Assembly (NCBI RefSeq): GCF_008710035.1
Contig: NZ_VYKI01000002.1
Span: 92,616-156,615, forward strand
Source of the DNA: Stenotrophomonas cyclobalanopsidis
GTDB lineage: Bacteria > Pseudomonadota > Gammaproteobacteria > Xanthomonadales > Xanthomonadaceae
DNA length: 64,000 bases
Reading direction: 5' to 3'
Under the pieces are notes generated by a model, which worked only from the letters and a program-made list of their open reading frames with translations, did not search any database and had not been told where the DNA came from. Positions within the stretch are counted from its first letter, which is position 1. Every line of letters begins with the position of its first letter. A program made the translations under genes and the position numbers. Shown one piece after another: positions 55,480-63,926 of this stretch.

Positions 55480-56079
55480 GTGATGACCGGTTCAGACTCC
55501 ATGCCCGACCCCGCAGCCCTGCTCGCCCTCGACGCCCGCCGTTCGGTGCCCTCGCGGCAGCTGGGCGAGCCCGGCCCGGACCCGGCCACCCTGCTGCGCA
55601 TGCTGCAGTCGGCCGTCCGCGTGCCCGACCACGGCAAGCGCGTCCCGTTCCGTTTCCTGAAGATTGCCGGCGATGCCCGTCACACCCTGGGGGACTTCCT
55701 GGTCGAACGCAGCCGCCAGCGCGATCCGCAGGCCGGCGAGGCGGTGTTCGAGAAGGACCGCCAGCGCTTCAGCCACGCCCCGGTTGTGATCGTGGTGGTG
55801 GCCAGCCCGCGCCCGGACGCCAAGGTGCCCGAGCAGGAGCAGCTGATGACCGCCGGCTGCGTCTGCTTCGCCCTGCTGCAGGCCGCCCAGGCGCTGGGCT
55901 TCGGCGCGCAGTGGCTGACCGCGTGGATGGCCTTCGACCCCGCCGTGCATGCCCACCTGGGCTTGGCCGAGGGCGAAGGCATCGCCGGCTTCATCCATAT
56001 CGGCACGTCCAAGGCCGACGTGCCCGAGCGCGAGCGGCCGGACGCCGCGGCCCTGCTGCAGGACTGGACCGGCCAGTGA
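55480..56079 (+). CDS. Nitroreductase family protein
   Basis: This 199-aa protein is of the compact YdjA-like nitroreductase type, FMN enzymes reducing nitro or related groups with NAD(P)H. LALDARRSVPSRQLGEPGPD holds the FMN-binding RRSV-like motif, and VRVPDHGKRVPFRFLKIAG, LLQAAQALGFGAQWLTAWM and GIAGFIHIGTSKADVPERER are family signatures. The start could be GTG 55480, ATG 55483 or ATG 55501. The stop overlaps the GTG start of the exonuclease gene. Confidence 0.88.
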   Translation: MMTGSDSMPDPAALLALDARRSVPSRQLGEPGPDPATLLRMLQSAVRVPDHGKRVPFRFLKIAGDARHTLGDFLVERSRQRDPQAGEAVFEKDRQRFSHAPVVIVVVASPRPDAKVPEQEQLMTAGCVCFALLQAAQALGFGAQWLTAWMAFDPAVHAHLGLAEGEGIAGFIHIGTSKADVPERERPDAAALLQDWTGQ

Positions 56080-57053
56080 GCGCCGTGAATGCCGTGCCGC
56101 TGCCGCCACCGCTGTACCTGGTGGATGCCAGCATCTATGTGTTCCGCGCCTGGCATTCGCTGCCGGACGAGTTCCAGGACAGCCAGGGCTGGCCGACCAA
56201 TGCGGTGCACGGGTTCGCCCGCTTTCTGCTGGACCTGCTCGAGCGCGAGCGCCCCCGGCACATCGCCATCGCCTTCGACGAGGCGCTGGACAGCGGCTTC
56301 CGCCACCGCCTGTATGCGGCCTACAAGGCCAACCGCGACCCTGCGCCGGAAGCGCTGAAGCGCCAGTTCGTGCACTGCAAGGCGCTGTGCGCGGCGCTGG
56401 GCCTGGTGGTGCTGGCCCACCATGACTACGAGGCCGACGACCTGATCGGCAGCGCGCTGCACCAGCACCGGCACAGCCACCGCGGCCTGATCATTTCCGC
56501 CGACAAGGACCTGTCGCAGCTGCTGCTGGACCACGACGAACAGTGGGACTATGCACGCAACCAGCGCTGGGACGTGGCCGGGGTAAAGGCTCGGCACGGC
56601 GTGCACGCACACCAGGTCGCCGATTACCTGGCCCTGTGTGGCGATGCGGTGGACAACATTCCCGGAATCAGCGGTGTCGGCGCCAAATCGGCGGCGGTGC
56701 TGCTGGCCCACTTCGGCAGCATGGACGCGCTGTACGAACGCCTGGACGAAGTGCCGTTCCTGCGCCTGCGCGGCGCGGCACAGATGGCCGTGCGCCTGCG
56801 CGAGCAGCGCGAACACGCCCAGCTCTGGCGACAGCTGACCACCATCGCGCTGGACGCGCCGCTGGAAGGCTGCCAGCCGGGCCTGCTGCGCCAGGCGGCG
56901 GACCCGGAGCTGCTGGGCGGCCTGTGCCAGGCGCTGCGCTTCGGCCCGCTGACCCGCCGGCGGCTGTTCAGCGCCGCAGGCGTCAACGATCCCGGTTCGG
57001 CCACCGCGGCCGGTCCCGACCATTCCCTCCCCTCCTCCAGCGAGCCCGCATGA
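56076..57053 (+). CDS. Stand-alone 5'-3' exonuclease (FEN family)
   Basis: This 325-aa protein resembles the 5'-nuclease domain of DNA polymerase I without a polymerase part. Acidic metal-binding positions are in LYLVDASIYVFRAWHSLPDE, AIAFDEALDSGFRHRLYAAY, DYEADDLIGSAL and IISADKDLSQLLLDH; the helix-three-turn-helix is LCGDAVDNIPGISGVGAKSA. It is longer than E. coli ExoIX (Xni). The GTG at 56076 overlaps the nitroreductase stop, and the stop overlaps the ATG of the NUDIX gene, so it is embedded in a coupled operon. A role in flap or RNA-primer processing is inferred. Confidence 0.88.
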   Translation: MSAVNAVPLPPPLYLVDASIYVFRAWHSLPDEFQDSQGWPTNAVHGFARFLLDLLERERPRHIAIAFDEALDSGFRHRLYAAYKANRDPAPEALKRQFVHCKALCAALGLVVLAHHDYEADDLIGSALHQHRHSHRGLIISADKDLSQLLLDHDEQWDYARNQRWDVAGVKARHGVHAHQVADYLALCGDAVDNIPGISGVGAKSAAVLLAHFGSMDALYERLDEVPFLRLRGAAQMAVRLREQREHAQLWRQLTTIALDAPLEGCQPGLLRQAADPELLGGLCQALRFGPLTRRRLFSAAGVNDPGSATAAGPDHSLPSSSEPA

Positions 57054-57604
57054 GCCAGAGAAACACCGAAGCCCCGCGCGTCGTCTACGAAGGCAAGTAC
57101 CAGCGCATGGTCGTGCGCGGCAGCTGGGAATACAGCGAACGCACCCATGCCGGTGGCCTGGCGGCGATCATCATCGCGGTCACCCCCGAGGACAAGGTGG
57201 TGTTCGTCGAGCAGTTCCGCGTGCCGCTGCAGTCGTCCACCATCGAGATGCCGGCCGGCCTGGTCGGCGACATCACGGCGGGCGAGTCGATTGAAGCGTC
57301 GGCCGTGCGAGAGCTGGAAGAAGAAACCGGCTGGACCGCCGAGCACGCCGAAGTGCTGATGATCGGCCCGACGTCTTCCGGTGCCAGCAGCGAGCAGATC
57401 GCCTTCGTCCGCGCCACCGGCCTGCGCCGCATCGGCGAAGGCGGCGGCGATGACAGCGAAGACATCACCGTGCATGAGATTCCGCGTGCACAGGCTGCCG
57501 CCTGGCTGGTGCAGAAGATGGGCGAAGGCTACGCGCTGGACGCCAAGCTCTGGGCCGGCCTGTGGATGATCGAGCACCACCTGGATGGACGCCCGCGTGG
57601 CTGA
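57050..57604 (+). CDS. NUDIX hydrolase, ADP-ribose pyrophosphatase-like
   Basis: This 184-aa protein carries a complete NUDIX box, GDITAGESIEASAVRELEEE followed by TGW, fitting GX5EX7REUXEEXGU. The N-terminal strand pattern and VVFVEQFRVPLQSSTIEMPA are typical of ADP-ribose pyrophosphatases (NudF type), which clear ADP-ribose and other nucleotide diphosphate sugars. The ATG overlaps the exonuclease stop (ATGA), and its 3' end overlaps the next gene by 20 bp. Confidence 0.9.
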   Translation: MSQRNTEAPRVVYEGKYQRMVVRGSWEYSERTHAGGLAAIIIAVTPEDKVVFVEQFRVPLQSSTIEMPAGLVGDITAGESIEASAVRELEEETGWTAEHAEVLMIGPTSSGASSEQIAFVRATGLRRIGEGGGDDSEDITVHEIPRAQAAAWLVQKMGEGYALDAKLWAGLWMIEHHLDGRPRG

Positions 57605-58394
57605 CGCCGGCCTGCGTGCAGTGCCGGCCCTGCTGGGCGCCGACGATCCTGCGATCTACACGATCCACCGCGCGCAGGGCGCATCACCGTTCCTGCTGCT
57701 GGCCGACCATGCCGGCCAGCAGGTGCCGCGCGCATTGAACGGCCTGGGCCTGGCGCAGGTAGAACTGGACCGCCACATTGGCTGGGACATCGGCATCGCC
57801 GGCACCACCCGCGCGCTGGCTGGGCTGCTGGATGCCTGGGCGATCGAACAAACCTATTCGCGGCTGCTGATCGACTGCAACCGGCCGCTGGCCTCGCCCA
57901 CGCTGATCCCGGAAGTAAGTGACCACACTGTAGTGCCAGGCAACGCCGGACTGTCGGCGGCGCAGCGGCAGCAGCGCATCGACGCCATCCATGCGCCGTA
58001 TCACGCACGCATCGATGCCGAGCTGGACGCACGCCGCGATGCCGGCCGCCCCACCTTGCTGGTGATGATGCACAGCTTCACCCCGGCGATGAACGGCGCG
58101 GCGCGGCCGTGGCACGCCGGCGTGCTGTACCACCAGGACACCCGCTTCGCCCAGGCGCTGCTGCAGGCGCTGCGCGATGAAGGCGACCTGGTGGTGGGCG
58201 ACAACGAACCGTATTCGGTGAGCAGCACCAGCGATTACGCGGTGCCGGTCCATGGCGAAGGCCGCGGCCTGGTGCATGTGGAACTGGAAATCCGCCAGGA
58301 CCTGATTGCCGATGTGGCCGGGCAGCAGGCGTGGGCCGAGCGCCTGGCGCGGATCTTCAGCGCGTTGCAGCCAGGGTTGCTGGCGGCCGGCTGA
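57585..58394 (+). CDS. N-formylglutamate amidohydrolase family protein
   Basis: This 269-aa protein belongs to the N-formylglutamate amidohydrolase (HutG-like) family, which releases formate from N-formylglutamate at the end of one histidine-degradation route. LLLADHAGQQVPRALNGLGL, HIGWDIGIAGTTRALAGLLD, YSRLLIDCNRPLASPTLIPE and LLVMMHSFTPAMNG are family signatures. No hut gene is nearby; the overlap with the NUDIX gene and the divergent family membership leave the true substrate open. Confidence 0.85.
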   Translation: MDARVADAGLRAVPALLGADDPAIYTIHRAQGASPFLLLADHAGQQVPRALNGLGLAQVELDRHIGWDIGIAGTTRALAGLLDAWAIEQTYSRLLIDCNRPLASPTLIPEVSDHTVVPGNAGLSAAQRQQRIDAIHAPYHARIDAELDARRDAGRPTLLVMMHSFTPAMNGAARPWHAGVLYHQDTRFAQALLQALRDEGDLVVGDNEPYSVSSTSDYAVPVHGEGRGLVHVELEIRQDLIADVAGQQAWAERLARIFSALQPGLLAAG

Positions 58395-58403
58395 CCGAAG
58401 CCC

Positions 58404-58479
58404 GGTAGTGCCGGGCCATGACCGGCGAGCCGCATCGCGGCGGCGCACTGCAATGCCGCTGGGCATGGCCCGGCGCTAC
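58404..58479. repeat. SMAG dimer between convergent genes
   Basis: GTAGTGCCGGGCCATGACCGGCG faces CGCTGGGCATGGCCCGGCGCTAC. The GTAG on the minus strand (58476-58479) supplies the TAG stop of the downstream hypothetical gene. Confidence 0.8.
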
Positions 58480-59147
58480 CGCAGCGTAGGCGCATCCATC
58501 CACGGGAACGGCTTGAAGCCGTGCACGTGCACGGTCGCGCCGATGGCTTCGAACTGATCCTTGATGGCCTGCGCGCGGTTGCGATCCAGGGCTTGCCCCA
58601 GCAGCAGCGGCAACGCACGGCAGCGTGCCAGCGCTTCACCCACCGGTACCTCGTGCAGGTGGGCCACACGCTGTGCGGTCGCCTTCAACTGATCGTCCGC
58701 GCAGGCCAGCAGCTGTAGATCGAACGAAGCAAAGATGCCTGCGCCAACACCGGCATCACGCGCCGCCGCCCGATCTGCAGCGGTCGCCTCACCCAGCGCC
58801 TCGTCGATGCCTTCCACTCCCTGGAACGCATCGTACTCGTGGTAGTACGCCAGCGCCTGCGCGTACTCGGCCAGCGTGGACAACGGGCGCTGCCGCTTCT
58901 GCACGTCGAGCACGTCGGCGAACGTCGCCGGTTCCAGATAGGTGGACAGGCCCAGCGCGTGCGCCTCGGCCGGCACCTCGCTGTCATCGTCGAACGCGGT
59001 CTCCTCGTTGGGCGGCAACCAGAAGCGTGCCTGCAGCAGGTCACCGTCGGTGGCATGCACCCAGCCGAAGGACTGGTACATCGCATGGTCGTCGTTGCAG
59101 GCAGCGAACGCGTGCAGGGTCTGTTGCAGGTCGAGCAGTTCGATCAT
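58476..59147 (-). CDS. Hypothetical protein with L7/L12-like C-terminal region
   Basis: I do not recognise a named family for this 223-aa acidic protein. Its last 55 residues (AQRVAHLHEVPVGEALARCR, QAIKDQFEAIGATVHVHGFK) follow the pattern of the ribosomal L7/L12 C-terminal domain ([13 protein letters not shown]...[14 protein letters not shown]), which occurs fused to other parts in several bacterial proteins. The first 150 residues look like a SMI1/KNR4- or DUF-type globular domain with FGWVHATDGDLLQARFWLPP. Its ATG overlaps the stop of the MFS gene, and its own stop is inside a SMAG repeat. Confidence 0.65.
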   Translation of the reverse strand: MIELLDLQQTLHAFAACNDDHAMYQSFGWVHATDGDLLQARFWLPPNEETAFDDDSEVPAEAHALGLSTYLEPATFADVLDVQKRQRPLSTLAEYAQALAYYHEYDAFQGVEGIDEALGEATAADRAAARDAGVGAGIFASFDLQLLACADDQLKATAQRVAHLHEVPVGEALARCRALPLLLGQALDRNRAQAIKDQFEAIGATVHVHGFKPFPWMDAPTLR

Positions 59148-60556
59148 GCGTTGTTGGCCTGTCCATCAAGGGAACTGCAGTCTACCGGTGCCGGGCGCAG
59201 GCCCAGCGCGATGACCACGCCGAACAGGGCGAACAGCGCGGCGCCGTACTCGGCACGCACCAGCCCGGCCAGCGCGCTGGGCGAACCTGCAACGCCAGCG
59301 CCGGCATTGGCCACCATCACCAGCACCGCAAGACCCAGGGCACCGCCGATCTGCTGCGCGGTGGCAGCCATGCCCGAGGCCACGCCCTGCTGTGCGGCCG
59401 GCACGCCCTGCCCGGCCACGATCCACATCGAGGTCCAGTTCATGCCCTGGCCGATGCTCAGCACCACTACGCCCGGCAGCAGCGGCCAGAAGTTAGACGC
59501 GTGCGGCAGTGTTGCTGCGACCCAGGCGATGCCAACAACGCCGGCCAGCTGGCCGAGCACCAGCACTTTGCGTGCACTCCAACGCTTCAGTGCCCACTCG
59601 GCCAGCTGGATGCCGACCATGCACACCGCCGTCGCCGGCAGGAACGCCAGCCCGGCCTGCAGCGGGCTCCAGCCGTAGCCATCCTGGAAATACAGCGCCA
59701 TGAAGTAGTACTGCACGCCGTAGCTGCTCATGAAGGCGAAGGTGAGGCCGAGCGCGGCGCGCAGGCCGGGCAGGCGCAGCAGCGCGAACTGCATCAGCGG
59801 GTCGCGGCTGCGCTGTTCGATCTGCACGAAGGCCACCAGCAGCAGCGCCGACAGCAGCAGGCAGCCCAGCGTGGCCGGCGCGGTCCAGCCCCACTCCGGC
59901 CCCTGCACAAGGGTGGTCACCAGCAGGCTGCCGCCGAGGGTGACGGTGATGCAGCCGGCCAGATCGAACGAGCGCCCCTGCGCGCGCGGGCCATCGACCG
60001 GCAGCCAGGCACCGGCGGCAACGGCGCAGGCGGTGGCCAGCGGCACGATCACCGCCAGCACGGCCGGCCAGCCGAACGCCTGGGTCAGCACGCCGCCAAG
60101 CAGGGTGCCCAGCGCCAGACCGACCGCGCTGGCCATGCTCCAGAGCGCCAGCGCGCGGTTGCGCACCGGGCCCTCGGCATACAGCGTGTTGATCAGCGCC
60201 AGCGTGGCCGGGAACAGCAGTGCGGCACCGATGCCCTGTGCCGCGCGCGCGATGATCAGCAGCGTGGCATTTGGTGCCAGCGCGCCCAGCAGCGAAGCCA
60301 GCGCGAACAGCAGCATGCCCAGCCGGTAGAAGCGGCGGCGCCCGATCAGGTCGGCAGCGCGCCCGCCCAGCAGCAGGCTGCCGCCGAAGGCCACGGTGTA
60401 GGCGCTGACCACCCACTGCAGCTGCTGCGCATTGATCTGCAGCGCGCGGCCCATGTCATGCAGGGCGACGAAGATGATGGTGGCGTCCAGGGCGATGATC
60501 AGCTGGGCGGTGGCCAGCAGGGTCAGCGCCCAGCGCGGGTACTTGAGTGGGGGCAT
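59144..60556 (-). CDS. MFS drug:proton antiporter, DHA2-like
   Basis: This 470-aa protein has about 14 membrane segments and matches the DHA2 (14-TMS) exporters. LIIALDATIIFVALHDMGRA has the motif-D1-like LDATIV pattern, LGGRAADLIGRRRFYRLGML is motif A, and LALGTLLGGVLTQAFGWPA is the antiporter motif C. Substrate unknown; drugs, dyes or metabolites are typical. It is divergent from a LysR regulator 90 bp away, which likely controls it, and coupled to the downstream hypothetical gene by ATGA. Confidence 0.9.
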   Translation of the reverse strand: MPPLKYPRWALTLLATAQLIIALDATIIFVALHDMGRALQINAQQLQWVVSAYTVAFGGSLLLGGRAADLIGRRRFYRLGMLLFALASLLGALAPNATLLIIARAAQGIGAALLFPATLALINTLYAEGPVRNRALALWSMASAVGLALGTLLGGVLTQAFGWPAVLAVIVPLATACAVAAGAWLPVDGPRAQGRSFDLAGCITVTLGGSLLVTTLVQGPEWGWTAPATLGCLLLSALLLVAFVQIEQRSRDPLMQFALLRLPGLRAALGLTFAFMSSYGVQYYFMALYFQDGYGWSPLQAGLAFLPATAVCMVGIQLAEWALKRWSARKVLVLGQLAGVVGIAWVAATLPHASNFWPLLPGVVVLSIGQGMNWTSMWIVAGQGVPAAQQGVASGMAATAQQIGGALGLAVLVMVANAGAGVAGSPSALAGLVRAEYGAALFALFGVVIALGLRPAPVDCSSLDGQANNA

Positions 60557-60646
60557 CGGCGGCGGTGGATCGGTGGGGAGCGCAGTCTCATTGATGCGGC
60601 GCCATCAATAAACCCCCACGCGCCTATATCTGTCATGATTTTCGGC

Positions 60647-61546
60647 ATGAATGGATCGTCATTGGACCTCAATGCCGTGCGCATGCTGGTGCAGGTGGCC
60701 GTTTCGCGCAGCTTCACCGTCGCTGCCGGGCAGCTGGGCCTGAGCCAGTCCGGGCTGTCGCGCGCGATCGGCCGGCTGGAGGCCACGCTGGGGGTGAAAC
60801 TGCTGCAGCGGAACACCCGCAACGTGGCGCTGACCCCGGATGGGCGCCAGTTCGTCGACCAGGTCGCGCCGCTGCTGTGCGGCCTCGAGGACGCCGAGCG
60901 TCAGCTGGCCGACCGCCCGTGCACGCCCTCGGGCACGCTGAAGATCAGCGCGCCGTCGATGTTCGGGCGCAAGGTGCTGGTGCCGCTGCTGGGCCCGTTG
61001 CTGCAGCAGCACCCGCAGCTGCAGGTGGACGCGGTGCTCAGCGATCGTCTGGTCGATCTGGTCGAGGAAGGCTTCGATGCCGCGCTGCGCACCGGCGTGA
61101 TTGCCGACCAGCGCATCGTTGCGCGGCCGCTGCGGCCGCTGCGCTGGGTTACCGTGGCCAGCCCGGCCTACCTGGCTCGTCGCGGTACGCCGGGGGATAT
61201 CGCCGCGCTGCACGAGCATGCCTGCCTGGCGGTACGCAACCTGCGTAGCGGACGCGTGGTGGACTGGCAGTTCCGGCAGGACGGCCAGCTGTGCGACTTC
61301 ACCCCGCCGACGCGGATGGTGTTCGACAGCGGCGACCCGCTGGTGGAAGCGGCCATCGCCGGCATCGGCATCGTGCAGGTGATGGATTTCGCGGTGGCCG
61401 ACGCGCTCGCTGACGGCCGCCTGCAACGCGTGCTGCAGCCGTTCGAGGGCCGCAGCCGCGCGCTGTCGCTGATCTACCCGCCGTCGCGGCAGCACTCGCC
61501 GAAGCTGCAGGTGCTGGCCGACGCATTGCTGGCCGGCGACTGGTAA
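60647..61546 (+). CDS. LysR-family transcriptional regulator
   Basis: This 299-aa regulator has the N-terminal winged HTH (LDLNAVRMLVQVAVSRSFTV, LGLSQSGLSRAIGRLEATLG, LLQRNTRNVALTPDGRQFVD) and a periplasmic-binding-protein-like effector domain (LKISAPSMFGRKVLVPLLGP, EEGFDAALRTGVIADQRIVA). ATG 60647 gives the common LysR length; ATG 60635 is also in frame. It is divergent from the MFS exporter with 90 bp between, the standard arrangement for a regulator controlling its neighbour and itself. A tandem repeat array starts right at its stop. Confidence 0.92.
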   Translation: MNGSSLDLNAVRMLVQVAVSRSFTVAAGQLGLSQSGLSRAIGRLEATLGVKLLQRNTRNVALTPDGRQFVDQVAPLLCGLEDAERQLADRPCTPSGTLKISAPSMFGRKVLVPLLGPLLQQHPQLQVDAVLSDRLVDLVEEGFDAALRTGVIADQRIVARPLRPLRWVTVASPAYLARRGTPGDIAALHEHACLAVRNLRSGRVVDWQFRQDGQLCDFTPPTRMVFDSGDPLVEAAIAGIGIVQVMDFAVADALADGRLQRVLQPFEGRSRALSLIYPPSRQHSPKLQVLADALLAGDW

Positions 61547-62066
61547 TCCACGCCATGCGTGGATGGGGTTCGGCTTCGCGGTAGCGCCGGGCCATGCCCG
61601 GCGAGCCGCAGCGCGGCGGCGGAACGGAATGCAGCCGGGCATGGCCCGGCGCTACCGGTAAGCGTTGCTACCGGGTGCAGTAGATCCACGCCATGCGTGG
61701 ATGGGATTCGGATGCGCGGTAGCGCCGGGCATGGCCGGCGAGCGGCATCGCGGCAGCGGAACGGAAAGCCGCCGGGCATGGCCCGGCGCTACCGGTAAGC
61801 GTTGCTACCGGGTGCAGTAGATCCACGCCATGCGTGGATGGGATTCGGATGCGCGGTAGCGCCGGGCATGGCCGGCGAGCGGCATCGCGGCGGCGAAACG
61901 GAATTCCGCCGGGCATGGCCCGGCGCTACCGGTAAGCGTTGCTACCGGGTGCAGTAGATCCACGCCATGCGTGGATGGGATTCGGATGCGCGGTAGCGCC
62001 GGGCATGGCCGGCGAGCGGCATCGCGGCAGCGGAACGGAATGCCGCCGGGCATGGCCCGGCGCTAC
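61547..62066. repeat. Tandem array of 137-bp SMAG-containing units
   Basis: TAGATCCACGCCATGCGTGGAT recurs at about 61681, 61818 and 61955, exactly 137 bp apart, after a variant first copy at 61547. Each unit holds a WATCCACGC hairpin, a GTAGCGCCGGGCATGGCCGGCG SMAG hairpin, a short variable stretch and the mirror hairpin ending CTACCGGTAAGCGTTGCTACC. The variable part differs by a few bases between copies. No ORF in it is credible. Confidence 0.88.
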
Positions 62067-62069
62067 CGA

Positions 62070-63011
62070 TCAGGCGAAACTATCGGTGGCGCGCACCAGC
62101 GCGTCCACATTTTCCGCTTCGAACGCCGAGTGGCCCGAAGCAGGGGTGATCTCGAGCTTGGCCTTCGACCACACCTTGGTCAGGTCCCAGGCGTTGGCCA
62201 GCGGGCACACCACGTCGTAGCGGCCGTGCACGATCACGCCCGGGATATCGGCGATGCGGTGCGCGTCGCGCAGCAGCTGGTCTTCCACCTCGAAGAAGCC
62301 ACCGTTGACGAAGTAGTGGTTCTCGATGCGGGCAAAGGCGAGGGCGAAATGCGGGTCTTCGTGGCTGTTGATGAAGTCATCATCGACGTGCAGGAAGCTG
62401 GTCGCGCCTTCCCACACCGCCCACGCCTTGGCCGCTTCCAGGCGCGTGGTTTCGTCTTCGCTGGTCAGGCGGCGGTGGAAGGCCGAGATCAGGTCGTGGC
62501 GCTCCACGGCCGGGATCGGCTTCAGGTAGTGCTCCCACGCATCCGGGAACAGGCGGTTGGCGCCTTCCTGGTAGAACCATTCCAGTTCCCAGCGGCGCAG
62601 CATGAAGATGCCGCGCAGCACCAGCTCGGTCACGCGCTGCGGATGGGTTTCGGCGTAGGCCAGGGCCAGGGTCGAACCCCAGCTGCCGCCGAACACCTGC
62701 CAGCGGTCCACCTTCAGGTGTTCGCGCAGCTTTTCGATATCGGCAACGAGGTCCCAGGTGGTGTTGTCCACCAGGTCGGCATGCGGGGTGGAACGACCGG
62801 CGCCGCGCTGGTCGAACAGGATGATGCGGTACTTGGACGGGTCATGGAACTGGCGCATCTTGTCGTTGCAGCCGCCGCCCGGACCACCGTGCAGCATCAC
62901 CACCGGCTTGCCGTCCGGGTTGCCACACTGTTCGAAGTACAGCGTGTGGCGGTCGTCGACTTTCAGGGTGCCGACGTCGTAGGGGGTGATGGCGGGATAC
63001 AGCGTACGCAT
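62070..63011 (-). CDS. pip: Proline iminopeptidase
   Basis: This 313-aa alpha/beta hydrolase removes N-terminal proline from peptides. The oxyanion-hole motif HGGPGGGCNDKMRQFHDP, the nucleophile elbow FGGSWGSTLALAYAE with the catalytic Ser, and the C-terminal VHGRYDVVCPLANAWDL and ASGHSAFE with the catalytic Asp and His are complete. The length is that of the Xanthomonas/Neisseria enzyme family. ATG 63011 is used; a longer frame starts at 63041. The stop lies 4 bp from the repeat array. Confidence 0.95.
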   Translation of the reverse strand: MRTLYPAITPYDVGTLKVDDRHTLYFEQCGNPDGKPVVMLHGGPGGGCNDKMRQFHDPSKYRIILFDQRGAGRSTPHADLVDNTTWDLVADIEKLREHLKVDRWQVFGGSWGSTLALAYAETHPQRVTELVLRGIFMLRRWELEWFYQEGANRLFPDAWEHYLKPIPAVERHDLISAFHRRLTSEDETTRLEAAKAWAVWEGATSFLHVDDDFINSHEDPHFALAFARIENHYFVNGGFFEVEDQLLRDAHRIADIPGVIVHGRYDVVCPLANAWDLTKVWSKAKLEITPASGHSAFEAENVDALVRATDSFA

Positions 63012-63059
63012 GCTTGCAGCTCCAGGGTGATGCCCTGCCAAGGCAGGAGAACCTCCATT

Positions 63060-63917
63060 CTAGGCTGGGCGCTGCCCCAGGGTGATGCGGTCGCGCTGCT
63101 CCAGGTCCTGCGCGGTCTGCACCTGGGCATAGCCGGCCTGCTCGAACAGCGCGCGGATCGCCTCGCCCTGGTCCCAGCCGTGCTCTATCAGCAGCCAGCC
63201 GTCGGGCAGCAGGTGCGCTTGGCCGCCGGCGACGATGCGGCGGATGTCATCCAGCCCATCCAGGCCAGACGCGAGCGCCGTGGCCGGTTCGAAACGCAGG
63301 TCGCCCTGCTGCAGGTGCGGGTCATCGCTGGCGATGTAAGGCGGGTTGCTGGCGATTAGGTCGAAGCGCTGGCCCTGCAGCGGCGCATACCAGTCGTGGC
63401 CGCCTTCGGCCAAGCGCACGTTGCCCAGTTCATGACGGGCGGCATTGCGCGCGGCCATCGCCAGCGCGCCGGGGCTGGCGTCGGTGGCCAGCACCTGGGC
63501 CTGCGGGCGCTCGCTGGCCAAGGCCAGGGCGATGGCACCGCTGCCAGTGCCGAGATCGGCCACCTGCAGGTCGCGATCGGCCGGCAGGCGCTCCAGCGCC
63601 AGTTCCACCAGCAGCTCGGTTTCCGGGCGCGGAATCAGGGTGGACGGGTCGACGTCCAGGTCCAGTGTCCAGAAGCCGCGGCGGCCGGTCAGGTAAGCCA
63701 CCGGTTCGCCGGCCACGCGGCGCGCCAGCAGGGCGTCGAAGGCCGCCAGATCGGTGGCGGGCAGCGGATCGGTGGCGTGTGCGAACAGCCAGCTGCGCGG
63801 CCGGGCCAGCACGTGCAGCAGCAGCAGTTCGGCCTCGTGGCGGGCGTCGATACCGCCGAGGCGGGCGCTGGCGTCGGCTACGGCCTGGCGCAGGGTGGGT
63901 TCTGTTTTGAAGGACAT
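63060..63917 (-). CDS. prmC: Release factor glutamine methyltransferase
   Basis: PrmC (285 aa) methylates the GGQ glutamine of RF1 and RF2. The N-terminal helical domain is followed by the SAM fold with [20 protein letters not shown] and the catalytic NPPY in [18 protein letters not shown]. In E. coli prmC follows prfA; here it is about 26 kb from prfA and downstream of nothing visible, because the window ends in a poly-G run just beyond its start. Confidence 0.96.
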   Translation of the reverse strand: MSFKTEPTLRQAVADASARLGGIDARHEAELLLLHVLARPRSWLFAHATDPLPATDLAAFDALLARRVAGEPVAYLTGRRGFWTLDLDVDPSTLIPRPETELLVELALERLPADRDLQVADLGTGSGAIALALASERPQAQVLATDASPGALAMAARNAARHELGNVRLAEGGHDWYAPLQGQRFDLIASNPPYIASDDPHLQQGDLRFEPATALASGLDGLDDIRRIVAGGQAHLLPDGWLLIEHGWDQGEAIRALFEQAGYAQVQTAQDLEQRDRITLGQRPA

Positions 63918-63926
63918 GCCTCAATT

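Noticed and set aside
58625..60646. Long N-terminal extension of the LysR regulator (973 codons)
   Set aside because: It is antisense to the MFS gene and to the hypothetical gene; the regulator's HTH begins at 60647 and gives the normal length.
61547..62066. Possible CRISPR array or mobile element (137-bp period)
   Set aside because: Units are full-length duplicates with hairpins, not repeat-spacer pairs, and no transposase or cas gene is near.
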